Source of the DNA: Elephas maximus indicus
Taxonomy: Eukaryota; Chordata; Mammalia; Proboscidea; Elephantidae
Direction of reading: 5' to 3'
Length of the DNA: 64,000 nt
NCBI RefSeq assembly: GCF_024166365.1
Contig: NC_064830.1
Location: forward strand, 94,232,968 to 94,296,967
Shown here: positions 36,701 to 48,700 of the stretch, piece by piece
How the letters are laid out: the number at the start of each line of letters is the position of its first letter
Numbering within the stretch: the first letter of the stretch is position 1
Program-made: the position numbers and the translations under genes
The notes under the pieces: generated by a model
What the model saw: the letters and a program-made list of their open reading frames with translations, nothing else
What the model was told of the DNA's origin: nothing
Databases searched by the model: none

Positions 36701-39700
36701 GTAGCATACCATTCAGGAAGGGAACACGAACTTGGACCGCTAAACCACACAGAAATGCATTCGGACAACAAAATGAGAGAAAGAGAGGGCTTGAAGGGGA
36801 ACGGGGGAAGGGTAGAGAGAAAGAGGAGGAGGGGCAGGAAAGTGGAAAGGAGGGAAGAATGAACCAGAAACGTCGTTGGGGGAAGTCAAGGAAACCAAAG
36901 GACAAACCAGGAAACACAGCTTTGTAGCTCATTTGGAGAAAATGCAAGTTACAAATGAGAAGTCAGGAAAAGAAAGAAAGAAAGGGGTGGGGGGGGGGAG
37001 ATGAATAAAACCAACCAGAGTGAGACTGAGAGAAAGAGAGAGAAAGAAAACCACATTCAAACCAAGCAGAGTGGCGGGGCTTATCTGGAGATGGGAGGAA
37101 GCAGCGCGCAGCTGAGCTGGGGATACCTACCTTCTCAGTGGTCAGGGACAGGAATGCAATAATAAAAAAGAAAAGAAGGTCTCCGCAATGGGAATGCAGA
37201 ATGGGAGAAAGACAGTGACTCGAAACTGTGCGCCCCCTCTGAGCCGGCAGCCAGTGTGGCTTTCCGGTCGCCCTAGGGATGGGAAGGGGCTTTTGTGCAG
37301 CCATTTCTATATATATATATATTTTTTTTTTAAAACCACGGGCTCCAATAGCAATAGCAAAGCTTTCCTTAATTCTTTAAACCACAGAAAACCTCCAGAG
37401 GGCATGCAGGAAGCAGTTGATGGAAGCAGAACCACGGTGGGCTGAACAAGGAGCTGGCAGTGTGAGGATAGAGGCCCATGTTAGCAGAGAGAGATGGAGA
37501 GGAAGAAAGAGACGGAGACACAGGAAGAAATGGAGAGACAGGGAGAGAGGGGGAAAGAGGGAAAGACAGATACAAAGACAGAAGGAAACAGAGACCAAGA
37601 GACAGAGACAGGAAGAGAGTGAGAAAGGTGGATTCCGACAGACAGAAGAAAGCTGTTTACAAGGCCAATCCAAGAGGACAGATGCGGTGGAAGGGGAACT
37701 GAGATTTTAAAAGGGAAGGCAGCCACAGACTCAATTTGGAGGACTGATCCTGCCTCAACTCAGCCTCATCCCTGGCTTCAGCGTCATTTTAGTAAAATCC
37801 CTTTCTCTTGTCTTTGGTTTTGCATTGGGAAACAAGGGGAGCATCCTAGCAGAAATGCGAAGGTGTTCCCCTCTTCTGACTCCCTGACTCCAGCTGAGAT
37901 CACTGCCCTTTCCTAGGAATGGGCGGGGAGGCCTGTGATGAGGCAGGTTAGGGAGTGCCATGGACATCTCTTTTTGGGGTCACCCTAGGATGCCCATTAT
38001 GTGGTGAAATTTGGGCCAGAAAGCTTCCCTGGACCTTGCTCACAAGACTTCTCTGTCACTCTTGTCCAGTGGTGTCGCCTCTGAGGCTTCCCTGACACTT
38101 TTAATCCCAGGGACAGGTGGAGCAAGGCAGATGACCCTGTTTCTAAGACTGCCAACTCTGCACATCCTTTCTGGCCAATGTGCTGGGCCTGGGGGAGAGC
38201 AGGGCTAGCACCAGTCTGTGCTCTTGGGGGCTGGAGGGAGGTCATTGAAGGTACCAGGGGAGACTGGATGGGAGGGCTTGTCCCATGAGGTCTCCTGCTT
38301 CACATCTTACCATTCCACCCCATGTCCTGTGACCCTGAGCAAGTTCCTTCCCTCTCTGTACCTCATCATTTCCAGATGTACATATAAACCGTGTGGGCTT
38401 AGGGTCAGCAATCGTACAGAGTGGGCTTGTATAACATGAGGCCCACCTGTGTTCTGGTCTCTCAGTGTGGACAGGCCCAGTGCCAGGGACTTGAGAGAGC
38501 TGGGAGCATGCCCTAGACATCTGCTGTCTGGACCTTTTCTGTTGCCTGGAGCCTATGGCTTGGAGGCCTTCCCTCACCTGAGCTGAACACTCTCAGCTGC
38601 CTTCAGCCCCGTCCTGCAGGGCCTCGTCAGGCTCTCAGGCCTGACACTGAAGGTGCTGACCAGCTTCCCCTTCCCTGTCCCCACCATGCCCAGATTCCTG
38701 GATCCTTCTCAGCCATGTTATACTAGACTGAACTGAGGGAACACACGAAGTTCACTGACCTAGGAAGCTCCCTGGGCGACCCGGGCAGGACAAGTCTCTT
38801 CCCCTCCCTGGGTCTCTCGGCTTCTCTCCAAGGTTCATTATAAGTGAGGACACAGAAGTACAGGCGACACCACTTTTGCTAATTTGAGAGCTGAGGCAGT
38901 TCCAGCGCGGCCCTGGGACTGAGAGGCTGGCTGCTGCTGCTGATTTGGCAGGAGCTGCCGATGTGGGAGTTCTGTCTTTTTAGAGTTATCTTCCCTTTTA
39001 AATTCTGATTACAAAGGAAAAAAAATAAGTATAGGGAGAGGAATGTATATGATTAATGTTCATTTGAAATTCAGAAACCATCTCTGCATTTACGAGGAAA
39101 GGTCCCCACAGTAACACGCACGAAAGCAACATTCTAGAACAACATAGAAGATAGAAAAATACAGAGAGATAGCTTGCATTTCTGTACATTACAAAAGAAA
39201 AACAAAAATAAAAAGGAAATACAAACAAAAACAAAATAACAGGAAACGTTACGTAAACTTCCCCACCCTCTTCCCTTGCCTGCTAAACAAGAAACGGAAT
39301 CACAATATTACCACGTTTCAAATGGGAGGCTAAAAAACAAACAAAAACATAGACTGGGTTAAAAAATGTTGAGCTTTTTTTTTTCCGTTCGTTTCTCTCT
39401 CTCTTTTTTTTTTTTTAAAAGGTAGCGTCCAAGAATATCACCCCCAGTATTTGTTCCCAAAGACATTTCTTGTTACTTGGCAAAGGCTATGACACCCCCG
39501 CCCCCATCTCACCTCCCCGGATCTGAGGGGAGAACTCGCCTCATTAATTCCACAGAAAGGCTTTCCAGGAGCAGAGCAGAGGCAAGGAGGGGAGACTGAG
39601 TGCAAGTGAGAGACCTGGGATACCCTCAGGTCCCAAATCTCCCAGGGCCCAAAGCTTTGGGGTAGGATTTGGGGACTATGTTTTGTGAAAGGTATAACAA

Positions 39701-42700
39701 AGTGCTGTCTCCTCGAACACTCCCCAGGGAAATGGAAAATTGAGTCCCATTTTGGGAGGGAGACAGATTTGGGTGCTACCAAGCCCTCCTCCTGGAGGCC
39801 GAAGGCTAGGTTCCTTTCCCTGGCTGCTGTCCTCTGGGGGTCTAGCTAGTTGCTGTGGCCATTTTGCCTGCACGTGTCTAGGGCCCCAGGTGGGGTGGAA
39901 GGGCGCATTTGCTCAGCTCTCCACCACCAGGGAGAGGTCCACGACTAGGAAGTGGCCTCCTTTCAGTCCTGGCTTGACGAGAACCCCGGGTTCTGTGCCT
40001 CTCAGGAGGCCACAGGAGGATATGAAGCTCTGGTGAGGTCTTTGGGAGGCACTGTACCATTAGGGCTCTGTGTCCCTGGGGTGGGGGCGGGTGCACTCTC
40101 TTCTAGGTTTGCCCAGGTAGGGCCATCACTGAGCCCATGATTCAGCCCAGCACCAGTCTTGACCATGGCTGCCCTCAGCTACCTGTGTGCCCTCTGCTGT
40201 CCCAAGACAGATCCAAGGCAACCATGTGATCTTCCCCACATGACCCAGCCAGGCCCTGCAGAGCCCAGGAGCCTGGCACCCTGTCCAAAAGGGACGGTGG
40301 AGAGACAAATGTCTTCAGATAAGTTAACCGTGAGACAGTCTTTGCCAGCTGCCCTTGGCTTTCCTCTCTGAGGCCATGGGAGGAAGGGTGTTTGAGAAAA
40401 GAAAGGAAGTGAAAGGAAACAGCCAAAAATCAAAATGAAACTGACCGACACGTACATGTTTGCTGCTGAGACCTGAGGTCTGGGGAGGAGCAACTCCCCA
40501 GTCCCTGCTGGGGCGTCTGGGGCAGTCTGCGGGTCTGGAGAGAAACCTGCAGGCCACTCCACCCCAAGGCCCCTGTGGCCACCCAGTTCCCCTGCCAGTA
40601 TTGCACCCCCACTCTCTGAGGGGCCTCAACTCTGTACTCGTGACCAAGAGACAAAAGACAATGTGGACCTCCCCTGGTGCCTGGGAGACCCCCACCACCT
40701 GGCCCAGTCAGCCCACCTGCACCTGGGGAAGGCTGAGTGCCTGCCCCTCTGCCAGCACCCAGCTGTGGGTCTCCAGGTGTCTGTGCCCCTCCTGAAGGAC
40801 AGTTTGCAACAGCTTTTAGTGGCGACGTCGGTGTGGAGTCTCTGAGGGAGCAACGGGCTCAGGGAGGTGCCTTAGTAGGGGTGGGCCCACGGGAAGTTTT
40901 GAGACTTCCGTGCTAGCATAGCGTAGGAAGGACAGATTCTCCTCGGCGCAGCTCAGTGGCAGCAAGGGGACTGAGATGGGGGAGGGGTCCAAAAGAGGGG
41001 GAGGAGGAAGGCTCAGAGTGGGAAAAACGCACGGTGAGGAGGGGGCAGTTCAGGGCCCAAGTGCAACCCTGGGGAGATCTTGTCCCTTGAATTCTGCTCC
41101 AGACTGTGACCCCTACCAATGTCCACAGAAGCCCCCTCCCACACCAATGTGCCTTGGGGCAGGCAGGAGACCTGGGTTCCTCCCACGCTTTGTGCCCAAC
41201 TGGCTGAACAGTAATCAACTCCTCTCTGGTCATCCGCTTGCCAAGCTCAAGGGGGTCCGAGCCGGCAGGCCCCCTCGCCCGGACACTAGCACCAGGCGGG
41301 CGCGCGGGCCGAGCACTGGGCGCGGCTCCCCGGCCAGGACGCCCCGCGCGGGGCGAAGAGGGTGGGGGCGGGAGGGGAAGCGGCGGGCCCGAAAGAGGCG
41401 TGCGCGCACCCCCCTCCCCGCTCCCGGCCCTGCCCTCCGGCGGCCGCCCACGGCGCGGCAATGCTACGGACAGCGAAGCGTACGTACATCGGGCGGGGTG
41501 TGCGCCGAGCCCGGGCGGCCCCCGTGCGCTCCGCTCCGCCGCCCGCTGCTGCCGTTCTGCTGGGGCGACCCCCAACCGCTGCCGCCGGACGGGGAAGGCG
41601 ACCTGCTCCCGCTGGACCGCTGACTGCCCGTCCTCCGCCCGTCGTCTCGGTGCCTAGGGCTCAGCCTGAGGGGATGGGGTACACGGGGAGCCGGCGTGGG
41701 AAGCCCACCCTGCAAGCACCTGCTCCCGCCCTTCACCCATTTAGAGAGCCAGGCCCGGCGCAGCAAGGAAACCACCTGGATGGAGCCAGCCCTTACGTGC
41801 CTTGATTTCCGATTCAGGGTCTGGGAACCTTCCTTCCCCACCCTAGCACCCAGCTCCCGGTGGGGACCAGCAGTCGCGTGGTAAACTCGCATGCACTGAT
41901 TAATTGATGTCCTGTCCACTGGCCTTGCCCCCGCCTCCATCCCCACCTCAGCCGAAAGCCAAGCTGGAACTACTTAGACTCCCCCACGCCCCCCCCTCCC
42001 CCCAGCCCCAGTGGCACAGCGCCTACCTGCTGGGTGACCGGGAATCACTGTAGTGGGAGGAGAGGGAGGGGCTGTGGGAGCTGCCGCTGCTGTGGCGATG
42101 GGACCTCCGGCCTGGGGACTCCCAGTGCAGCCTGACACAGGGGAGAGAAGTCAGCCTGTACCCAAGTTCTGCCCACCCTGGGCCCCAAGTTGCTGGATCT
42201 CCCCACGGGAACCCCAGCGAAGGCTGGCAGGAGGGTCCTGCTCCCCCAACACTACAGGCTTCCTACCCCAGGCACATAAGGAGGTGCTGGGCACAGAGCC
42301 AGCTAGTCCATCTGGGCCATCTGTGAGAATTAGGAAAAGGTGCTCTTTTCTTTAGACTGCTCCAGCCCCACGCTGAGGCTCACTGACCTCCCTTGGCCCT
42401 CAGACGGTGCTTTTGTGAAGGACCTGCTAGCCATATGTAGTGGCCCTGCCTGGGGGAAGTCACAGGACCAAGCTGGGCTCTTCAGCCAAATGACCTTAAA
42501 AGAACCCAGGGCTGGGAGACAGGAGGCCTGGTTCCAGTTCCAGCTCTGCCACTGACCCACTGGGGACTCTTGGCTTCCTCTCTGGGTCTCGGTTTTTCCA
42601 TCTGGGCAAGGGGGACAGCATGAACTATCTTTAAGGCCTGATTCTGTGCTTCTACAAGTCCACATTTGCTGTGCGTGTTTGAAGGGGGTGGGGGGCTGAC

Positions 42701-45700
42701 TGGAGAGGGTGCTCACCTCTTCCTCTCTTTGTTCTTCTCTTTTCTTTTGCTCTTGGGGCTTCGAGATCTGCAGATAGCAGAGACAACATTGACCCCAAAG
42801 TCTGAGCAGGACAGGGGAGGGTGTGGTCTTTGAGCTTGGAGCTGGGCTATACCCAGGCTGCAGATCTGAGATTTGTTTCTCTCAGTGGGCAGGGCCACAG
42901 CTCCCCACCTCCTCCACTCTGGTCCCTTTCACTGGGCCAAGGCTAGGCCCTTCCTTCTCCTGTAAGTCCTGCCCCCATGATAACCTCCTGCCCAGGCACC
43001 TGCTACTGCTCCCTCTGGGAGTGCCATATGTGGGGTGGCCATGGCTCCAGAAGGAGGGGGATGTTGCTGGCAGGTCTGGCAGTCTCAGGCCTCCTCTAGG
43101 TCAGGTATAAAGGGTAGCTCCCTTGCCTTCTGGTATCGGCCTTGGGACAGGCCCTCCAAAGAGCAACAGGGGTGGGGGTGGCACCTTCATGCCTGATTTA
43201 TGCCCTCTGGTGTCTCTGGCCCCCTCAGATGGGGCCTCTTAGACTGTGGCCCAGTCCTGGGCCAGCTCACCAGGAGTTTGGGAAAGAAATGCTTTCCTTT
43301 GTGAACAGTCTCTCTGCTTCTGAGGAACTCCTCTGGAGTGCTGTCCCAAAGCTTACATCCCACCCCAAGCTGCTCTCTGGGGCAGGCTCCACAGCACAGC
43401 TCCTTCTGCCTTTGACAAAAGGATTGAGAAGGTTCTGACTAGGCCTCTAAGGTCTCACCCCACCCTCAGTCCCTGTGGGTTTGTCAGCCCTTCTCTCTGA
43501 GCCACCAGATTCCAGCTCAGTCCCTCCAGGGCTGAGGAGATGTGTTTCCCACAGGAGCAGAGTGGGCGGGGGGCAGGCCTGAAGGGCAGAGATTTGGGCT
43601 CTGGAACCCACTTTGCTTCCTTTGGGCCTCAGTCTCCCTATCTAAAGCTGTCCTAGCCAATCTCTAGGTCCCCTCCAGGACTGAGTCCGAGGGCCAGGGT
43701 CTGTGTAAAGGCGACCACTGGGGGGCAGTAGGGGCAGTAGGGGTTCACACTGGGGAGGAGGACATGGGGGAATAGGGAGGCACAAGATTAGGTGTTTTTT
43801 TAGGTTCTTCCTCTACCTAGCAAATGGCCTTGGGCAAATCCCCACTACAGGGATGGAACTGGGGGCTCTACCCCTCCTCAGGGCTGCCAGGGAGGGGGTC
43901 TGGCTGGGATGTGACTACCCCAGAGCCTCCTTCCCTCCATGCTGAGTTTTCTACCTTCTCGGCATCCCTCATCTCTGTCCTCCTTGGCCACCCCACCTCT
44001 GTTTGGACTCCTGCCTCCCATCCGTGGTCCTCCCCTGCCCTAACCCATCCTGAATAAGTCGCTGTCCTGCTCAGAGCCCCAAGCTGGCTCCCAGCCCCAG
44101 CTGAATGAAGGCGAGCTCCATAACCTGGCATTCAGGCCTGCTGGGGGCTGGCACTGGCCCCCAGAAACCCTACCTCTAGCCACAGCTCGCCCACCTGGTC
44201 TCCTACCCACTGAGCCTTCCTAGCTCACTGAGGTCCTCCTGCCTGGCATGTCCTTCCTGTGCAAATTCAGGGTCCTGATGCTTCTGGCTTCCCAAATGGC
44301 ATCTCCACAGATACACCCTTTGGACACATGCGGTGTTGTCTGGAAATTCTTGAGGCCACAAGTCAGCGCAGGGCTTGAGTCAGCTCCAAGCTGACTCATG
44401 GGGCAGGCAGGAGTTGCAAATGATTGGCCTTCATCATCTTCCCACCCCCAATCCCAGGCCTGGCTCTGGGGAAGAGTCCATACCTGGAGTGGGAGGATGC
44501 AACAGCGGCAGGACCCTGTCCCTTCTCCCCTTCCCACAACTCTCTCCCATCACTGCTTCTGTCCTGAAGGGGAGCACCAGCTTCTGTCCACAACCTCCCT
44601 TGTTGCCCCTCTTCAGGGCACCACTCACCTGTGCCTTCTCTTCCTCCGGGACCCAGAATCAGACCTGCAGGGTGATAAAGAGGTTGTCTTGAGCCCACCT
44701 GGGGTGGTTGGTGAGCACCAATCCTGTGCAATGCTTAGCTCACTTAGTTCCACCCAAGAGAGAGGAAGCTCCAGGTGAGGGAGAGGGAAGAGTGAGGGTA
44801 CCTGTCTCGGCGGTGCTTCTTCCCAGTCTTCTTCTTCTTGCGCAGGGGTGAGGAGCTCCCACAGCTGCGAGCACAGAGAGGGTGGGCTCTCGTGAGGCTA
44901 GGGCCCTGGAGGGGGCAGCTGGGAAGGGCATGGAAGCCCGGGGGCTTGGCGTATTGAAGTTGGAAAGCTCAACTGTCCCTTGTATAGAAGGGACCTGAGG
45001 CCCCAAGGGCAGGGAGGGACCCTGAGGGTAGTTGATGGAGCTTGCCCGCGTGTCCCCCAGCCACCCTTCCAGCCTGCTTGGCATTGTAACAGCACTGTTT
45101 CAAACCCCAAGGTTAGAGACTCCACTGGTGGGATTTCTTGGCATCTGTGGGGGGAAGGTTGGCACTTTGGTGGTGCCAGGCTCTGAGGGGCCAGGCCTCC
45201 TGCCTCTGGGGGATGGACTTGGAGTCTCTCCCACTCACAGGTGTCACCCACCCTGGCCGCCCCCATCCTACCCTCCTCATCACACTGACCTGCACTCGGA
45301 GTCTAGTCTCCTCTTTTTGCTGAGGGTGGTTGCCCAGGGAGAAAGGACAGACAGATGGAGAGGGTTAGTTGGGCAGCTGACCCCTGCCAGGGTCTCAGCT
45401 CAGGACAGAGGAGGAGGGCATATATCTGTGGAATCACAGATGAGGCCCAGCCAAGCCTCTCCTCCTCAGGCCACTCACGTTGTGGTGGTGGGCTCAAGAC
45501 CCCCAAGGTGGGGGGAGCTGAGAGCAGGTGGATGGTAACACAGGGGACGGTCGGGTCTGTGTGTCCAGTTCTGGGGGCAGGTGAGTGCGAAGGGGGGGAT
45601 GACTCAATGAGGGGAGGGGGGTTGGTGAAGGGGAGGGGCTTAGCGAGGTGGGAGGGGCCCAGGTAAGGGAAGAGGGTTGACTGGGGGAGGGGTTCAGCGA

Positions 45701-48700
45701 GGGGCGGTGCTCACAGATGCAGCGTGGCTGTCCCCTGTGGTAGAGGGATGGGTGTCCCCCAGAAGGGGCCCCGCCGCCCCTCCAGCCCCCTGTGGGCCCG
45801 CGGGCCTCTCACCGGCTCCTCCGGTGGCCGCCTTTCTTTTTCTTCTTCTTCTTGGGAGGGGGCGATGCTGAGCTGCTGGACCAGTGCTTGGTCCTGGGCG
45901 AGAAGGGCCGGGAGGGGTGGTGAGGGGCGTCCGCGGGCCCACGCCCCCGCCCCGCGCCCGGCCGCCGCTGACCTGTACCCCCGCTGCCCGCGGTAGCAGG
46001 CGGCCGGGCAGTCGCAGTCCACCGGGCCGTCGTCCTCGTCGAAGGGCGCGTACTCTAGGCCCGGCTCGGCGCCCTCGATCAGCCGCGGGGTCTCCGCCAC
46101 GCTGCCGGCGACAGGGACGCTCACCACCCGCCTTCCGCCGGGCGGGCCCTGGCTGCCCCTCTCCGTCCCCAAACCCCCGGGCTGGACCCGTGGTTCTGTG
46201 GCCCACCCCCGCAGGGCCAGGCGGAGGTAGGGGTGTCAGCCTGGAAGGTTCCGTTATAGGTCCCCGCCTTGACCGTGCAATAATTAGCCAAAGAGATGGA
46301 AGACCCTCAGCCCGGCCCCCCACCCCACCCCCGCCTAAGCCCCCCTCTCGAAGTTCTCACCTTCTGCTTAATGAGGCCCTTCCTCTCACGGGGCCCCTTC
46401 CGTCGCTGAACCTTCATCCTTCAGTCCCATTCACTGAGCCCCCTCATTGATCTCTGTCGTCCCCCCACCCCACTGCCCTACTATTCCCCAGCCCTTCCCC
46501 CTCGCCAAGCCCCACTCCCCCTCACTGAGCCCCCTCCCTTACAGAGCCCCTTCCCCATCACTTAGCTCCTCCTTACTGAGTCCCCCCTCACCTCTGTCCT
46601 TCCTTACTTAATCCGCTGTCTCCCCCCAGGCCCCTCCTCCTGGCTGGGGTCCTCCCTTACCCCACACCCCTCCCTTCCTCCAGCCCTGGTGCAGTCTCTG
46701 AACTATTCATAGCCCCTTCTCTCCCTCCCCTTGCAGCCTCCGGAGGCCTCGCTGCGTCTAGTTGCCGCCTGGATGTCCTCATCAATCACCACCCTGGCAC
46801 CTTGGCGCTCTGCCTGCCTTCCATGTGCCCATCCATCTTGCTGAGCGCTTTCTCCACTCAGGGGGACGGCCACCTCCTGTCCCTGCTCCTGGCTCAGGAG
46901 CCCGGCCAACCTCTGCCACAGATGTTGGCTCCCACAGTGATTCTTTTTTCCTAAAGGCAGCTGGGCTTGAAGCGAGATCATGAGCTTTGAAGCCATCAGG
47001 CTGACCTGCCCTTGTCACTTAGTATCCCTGAGTTGCTGTGTGACTTTCAGCCTGTTATGCCCCCTCTCTGAGCCTCTTCTCCAAGAGGAGGATGATAACC
47101 ATCTTACAGGGCTGTTGGAAGAACTCCCGATAGGCAATGGGTGCTGGGAGTCCCTGGGTGGTGCAAACAGTGAATGTGTTCAGCTGCTAACCAAAAGGTT
47201 AGAGGTTCGAGTCCACCTAGAGATGCCTCAGAAGAAAGGTCTGGCGATCTACTTCTGAAAAACCAGCCACTGAAAACCCTATGGAGCACCGTTCTGCTCT
47301 GGCACAAATGGGGTTGCCTTCCATGTGGGAGACCCAGTTTCACTTCTTGGCCGATGGACCTCACGCACAGCTGCGACCCATCTGAAAGTGGAGGCTTTCG
47401 TGTTGCTATGATGCTGAACAGGTTTCAGCAGTGCTTCCAGACTAAGATGGACTAGGAAGAAGGGCCTGGTGATCTACTTCCAAAAATTAGCCAGTGAAAA
47501 CCTGAGCACAGTGGTTCAAAGCACAACTGATCGTGGGGACGGCACAGGCCTGGGCAGCATTTGATTGCATTGTGCATGGGACGGCCATGAGCCAGGGGCC
47601 AACTCCACGGTGGCTGTCAACAACAATGGGTGCTGGCGCTTCTTTCTGTTTTTAACTGAACAACCCCAGAAGTGACCCTGCAAAGTCCCAGCCTTAGGGA
47701 TATGGATTCCAGGGTGGTGGCCCCTACGCCTTCTAGTCTTCATTTCATGCTGGCTCAGACAGCGCCCCTCCCAGATGGAGGCTCGGCCCTGGCTTCAGCA
47801 GAACCACCCTCACCCCCATCTGCTGTTCCCCTGGCTCAGGAGCTCTGGGTTCACACGGTCAGGCCTGAATCCAGGCATGGCCATGCTCACTGAGCTTCCT
47901 TATCTATACAACAAGCAAAAAAATATCCCAGCTTTGAGGAGAGAATTAAATAAGATTCTGTTTGTGAAGCCCCTGGCACTAGGCCTGGCTTCCGACTGTT
48001 GTCCCACAAGTGGTAGCCATTATTAGACTTGGGGGGTCTCTGTCAGGCACTTAAGCACCAACACCTTCTCTTCCAGGAAGAAGAGAGGCTGCCATATGTG
48101 AAAAAGACAGAGTGAAGGGAGGGAGACCACAGCTACAAGGAGAAAAAAAGGATTTTCGGGGACAAATCTCTAGCAGGGAACCTACTAATTGAATCTTTGA
48201 AGACTGATTTTGTAAAGAAAAAAAAAGAATGTAACCCAAATTTGACAGGGTGAGCTGGCCTTGAGGCCAGTCTTAAGAATGTCATTCAATTCCTGAACAC
48301 CTCTCTGGCCCTGGAAGCCTTGAAGTCACATAGGTTGTATGGGAGATTTTTCTGGGGGGATGGAGGAGATGGTTATGTCATCCCTCTGTCTCCACCCCCC
48401 AGAGCCAAATGGCTCCCACATCCTTTCATCCAAACCTCTCTGTTCTTCCCTAGGCTCCCCTTCCTGAAGCCGGTGGCCTCTTACCTCCTGTCCCCGAAAT
48501 CTCCACCTCCCTCAGCCCATCACCCCCCTACGCAGCCACAGAAATGTCTGATACATGAAAGAGTCTTTAGCAAAACTTAAGGGCACCAGTGGGTGAGCCA
48601 GTGGGAAGAGGGAGCTTCTGTTTATTCTTTACAAAAGAAAACATCTCAGCTCGGGCTTTGCCTTCTGCAGGAATCCCTTCTTGCTTTCTAACTTGCCAGC

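Larger units (their letters stand above)
31757..41487 (-). other. SRRM3 intron between coding exons 10 and 11
   Basis: 9.7 kb with no recognisable SINE of the AfroSINE type, unusual in this window. It contains several CT-rich or GA-rich tracts (31.76-32.06, 32.87-32.90, 36.96-37.05 and 37.48-37.63 kb), MIR-like pieces near 33.1 and 34.25 kb, and an AT-rich block at 38.98-39.43 kb. The repeat-poor character suggests selective constraint, but no additional coding exon was identified. Confidence 0.7.

Noticed and set aside
41362-41946. Overlapping frames of 139-220 codons around 41.0-41.9 kb
   Set aside because: They are shadows of SRRM3 coding exon 10 and its CpG-rich surroundings. Only the minus-strand segment 41665-41488 fits the splice signals.
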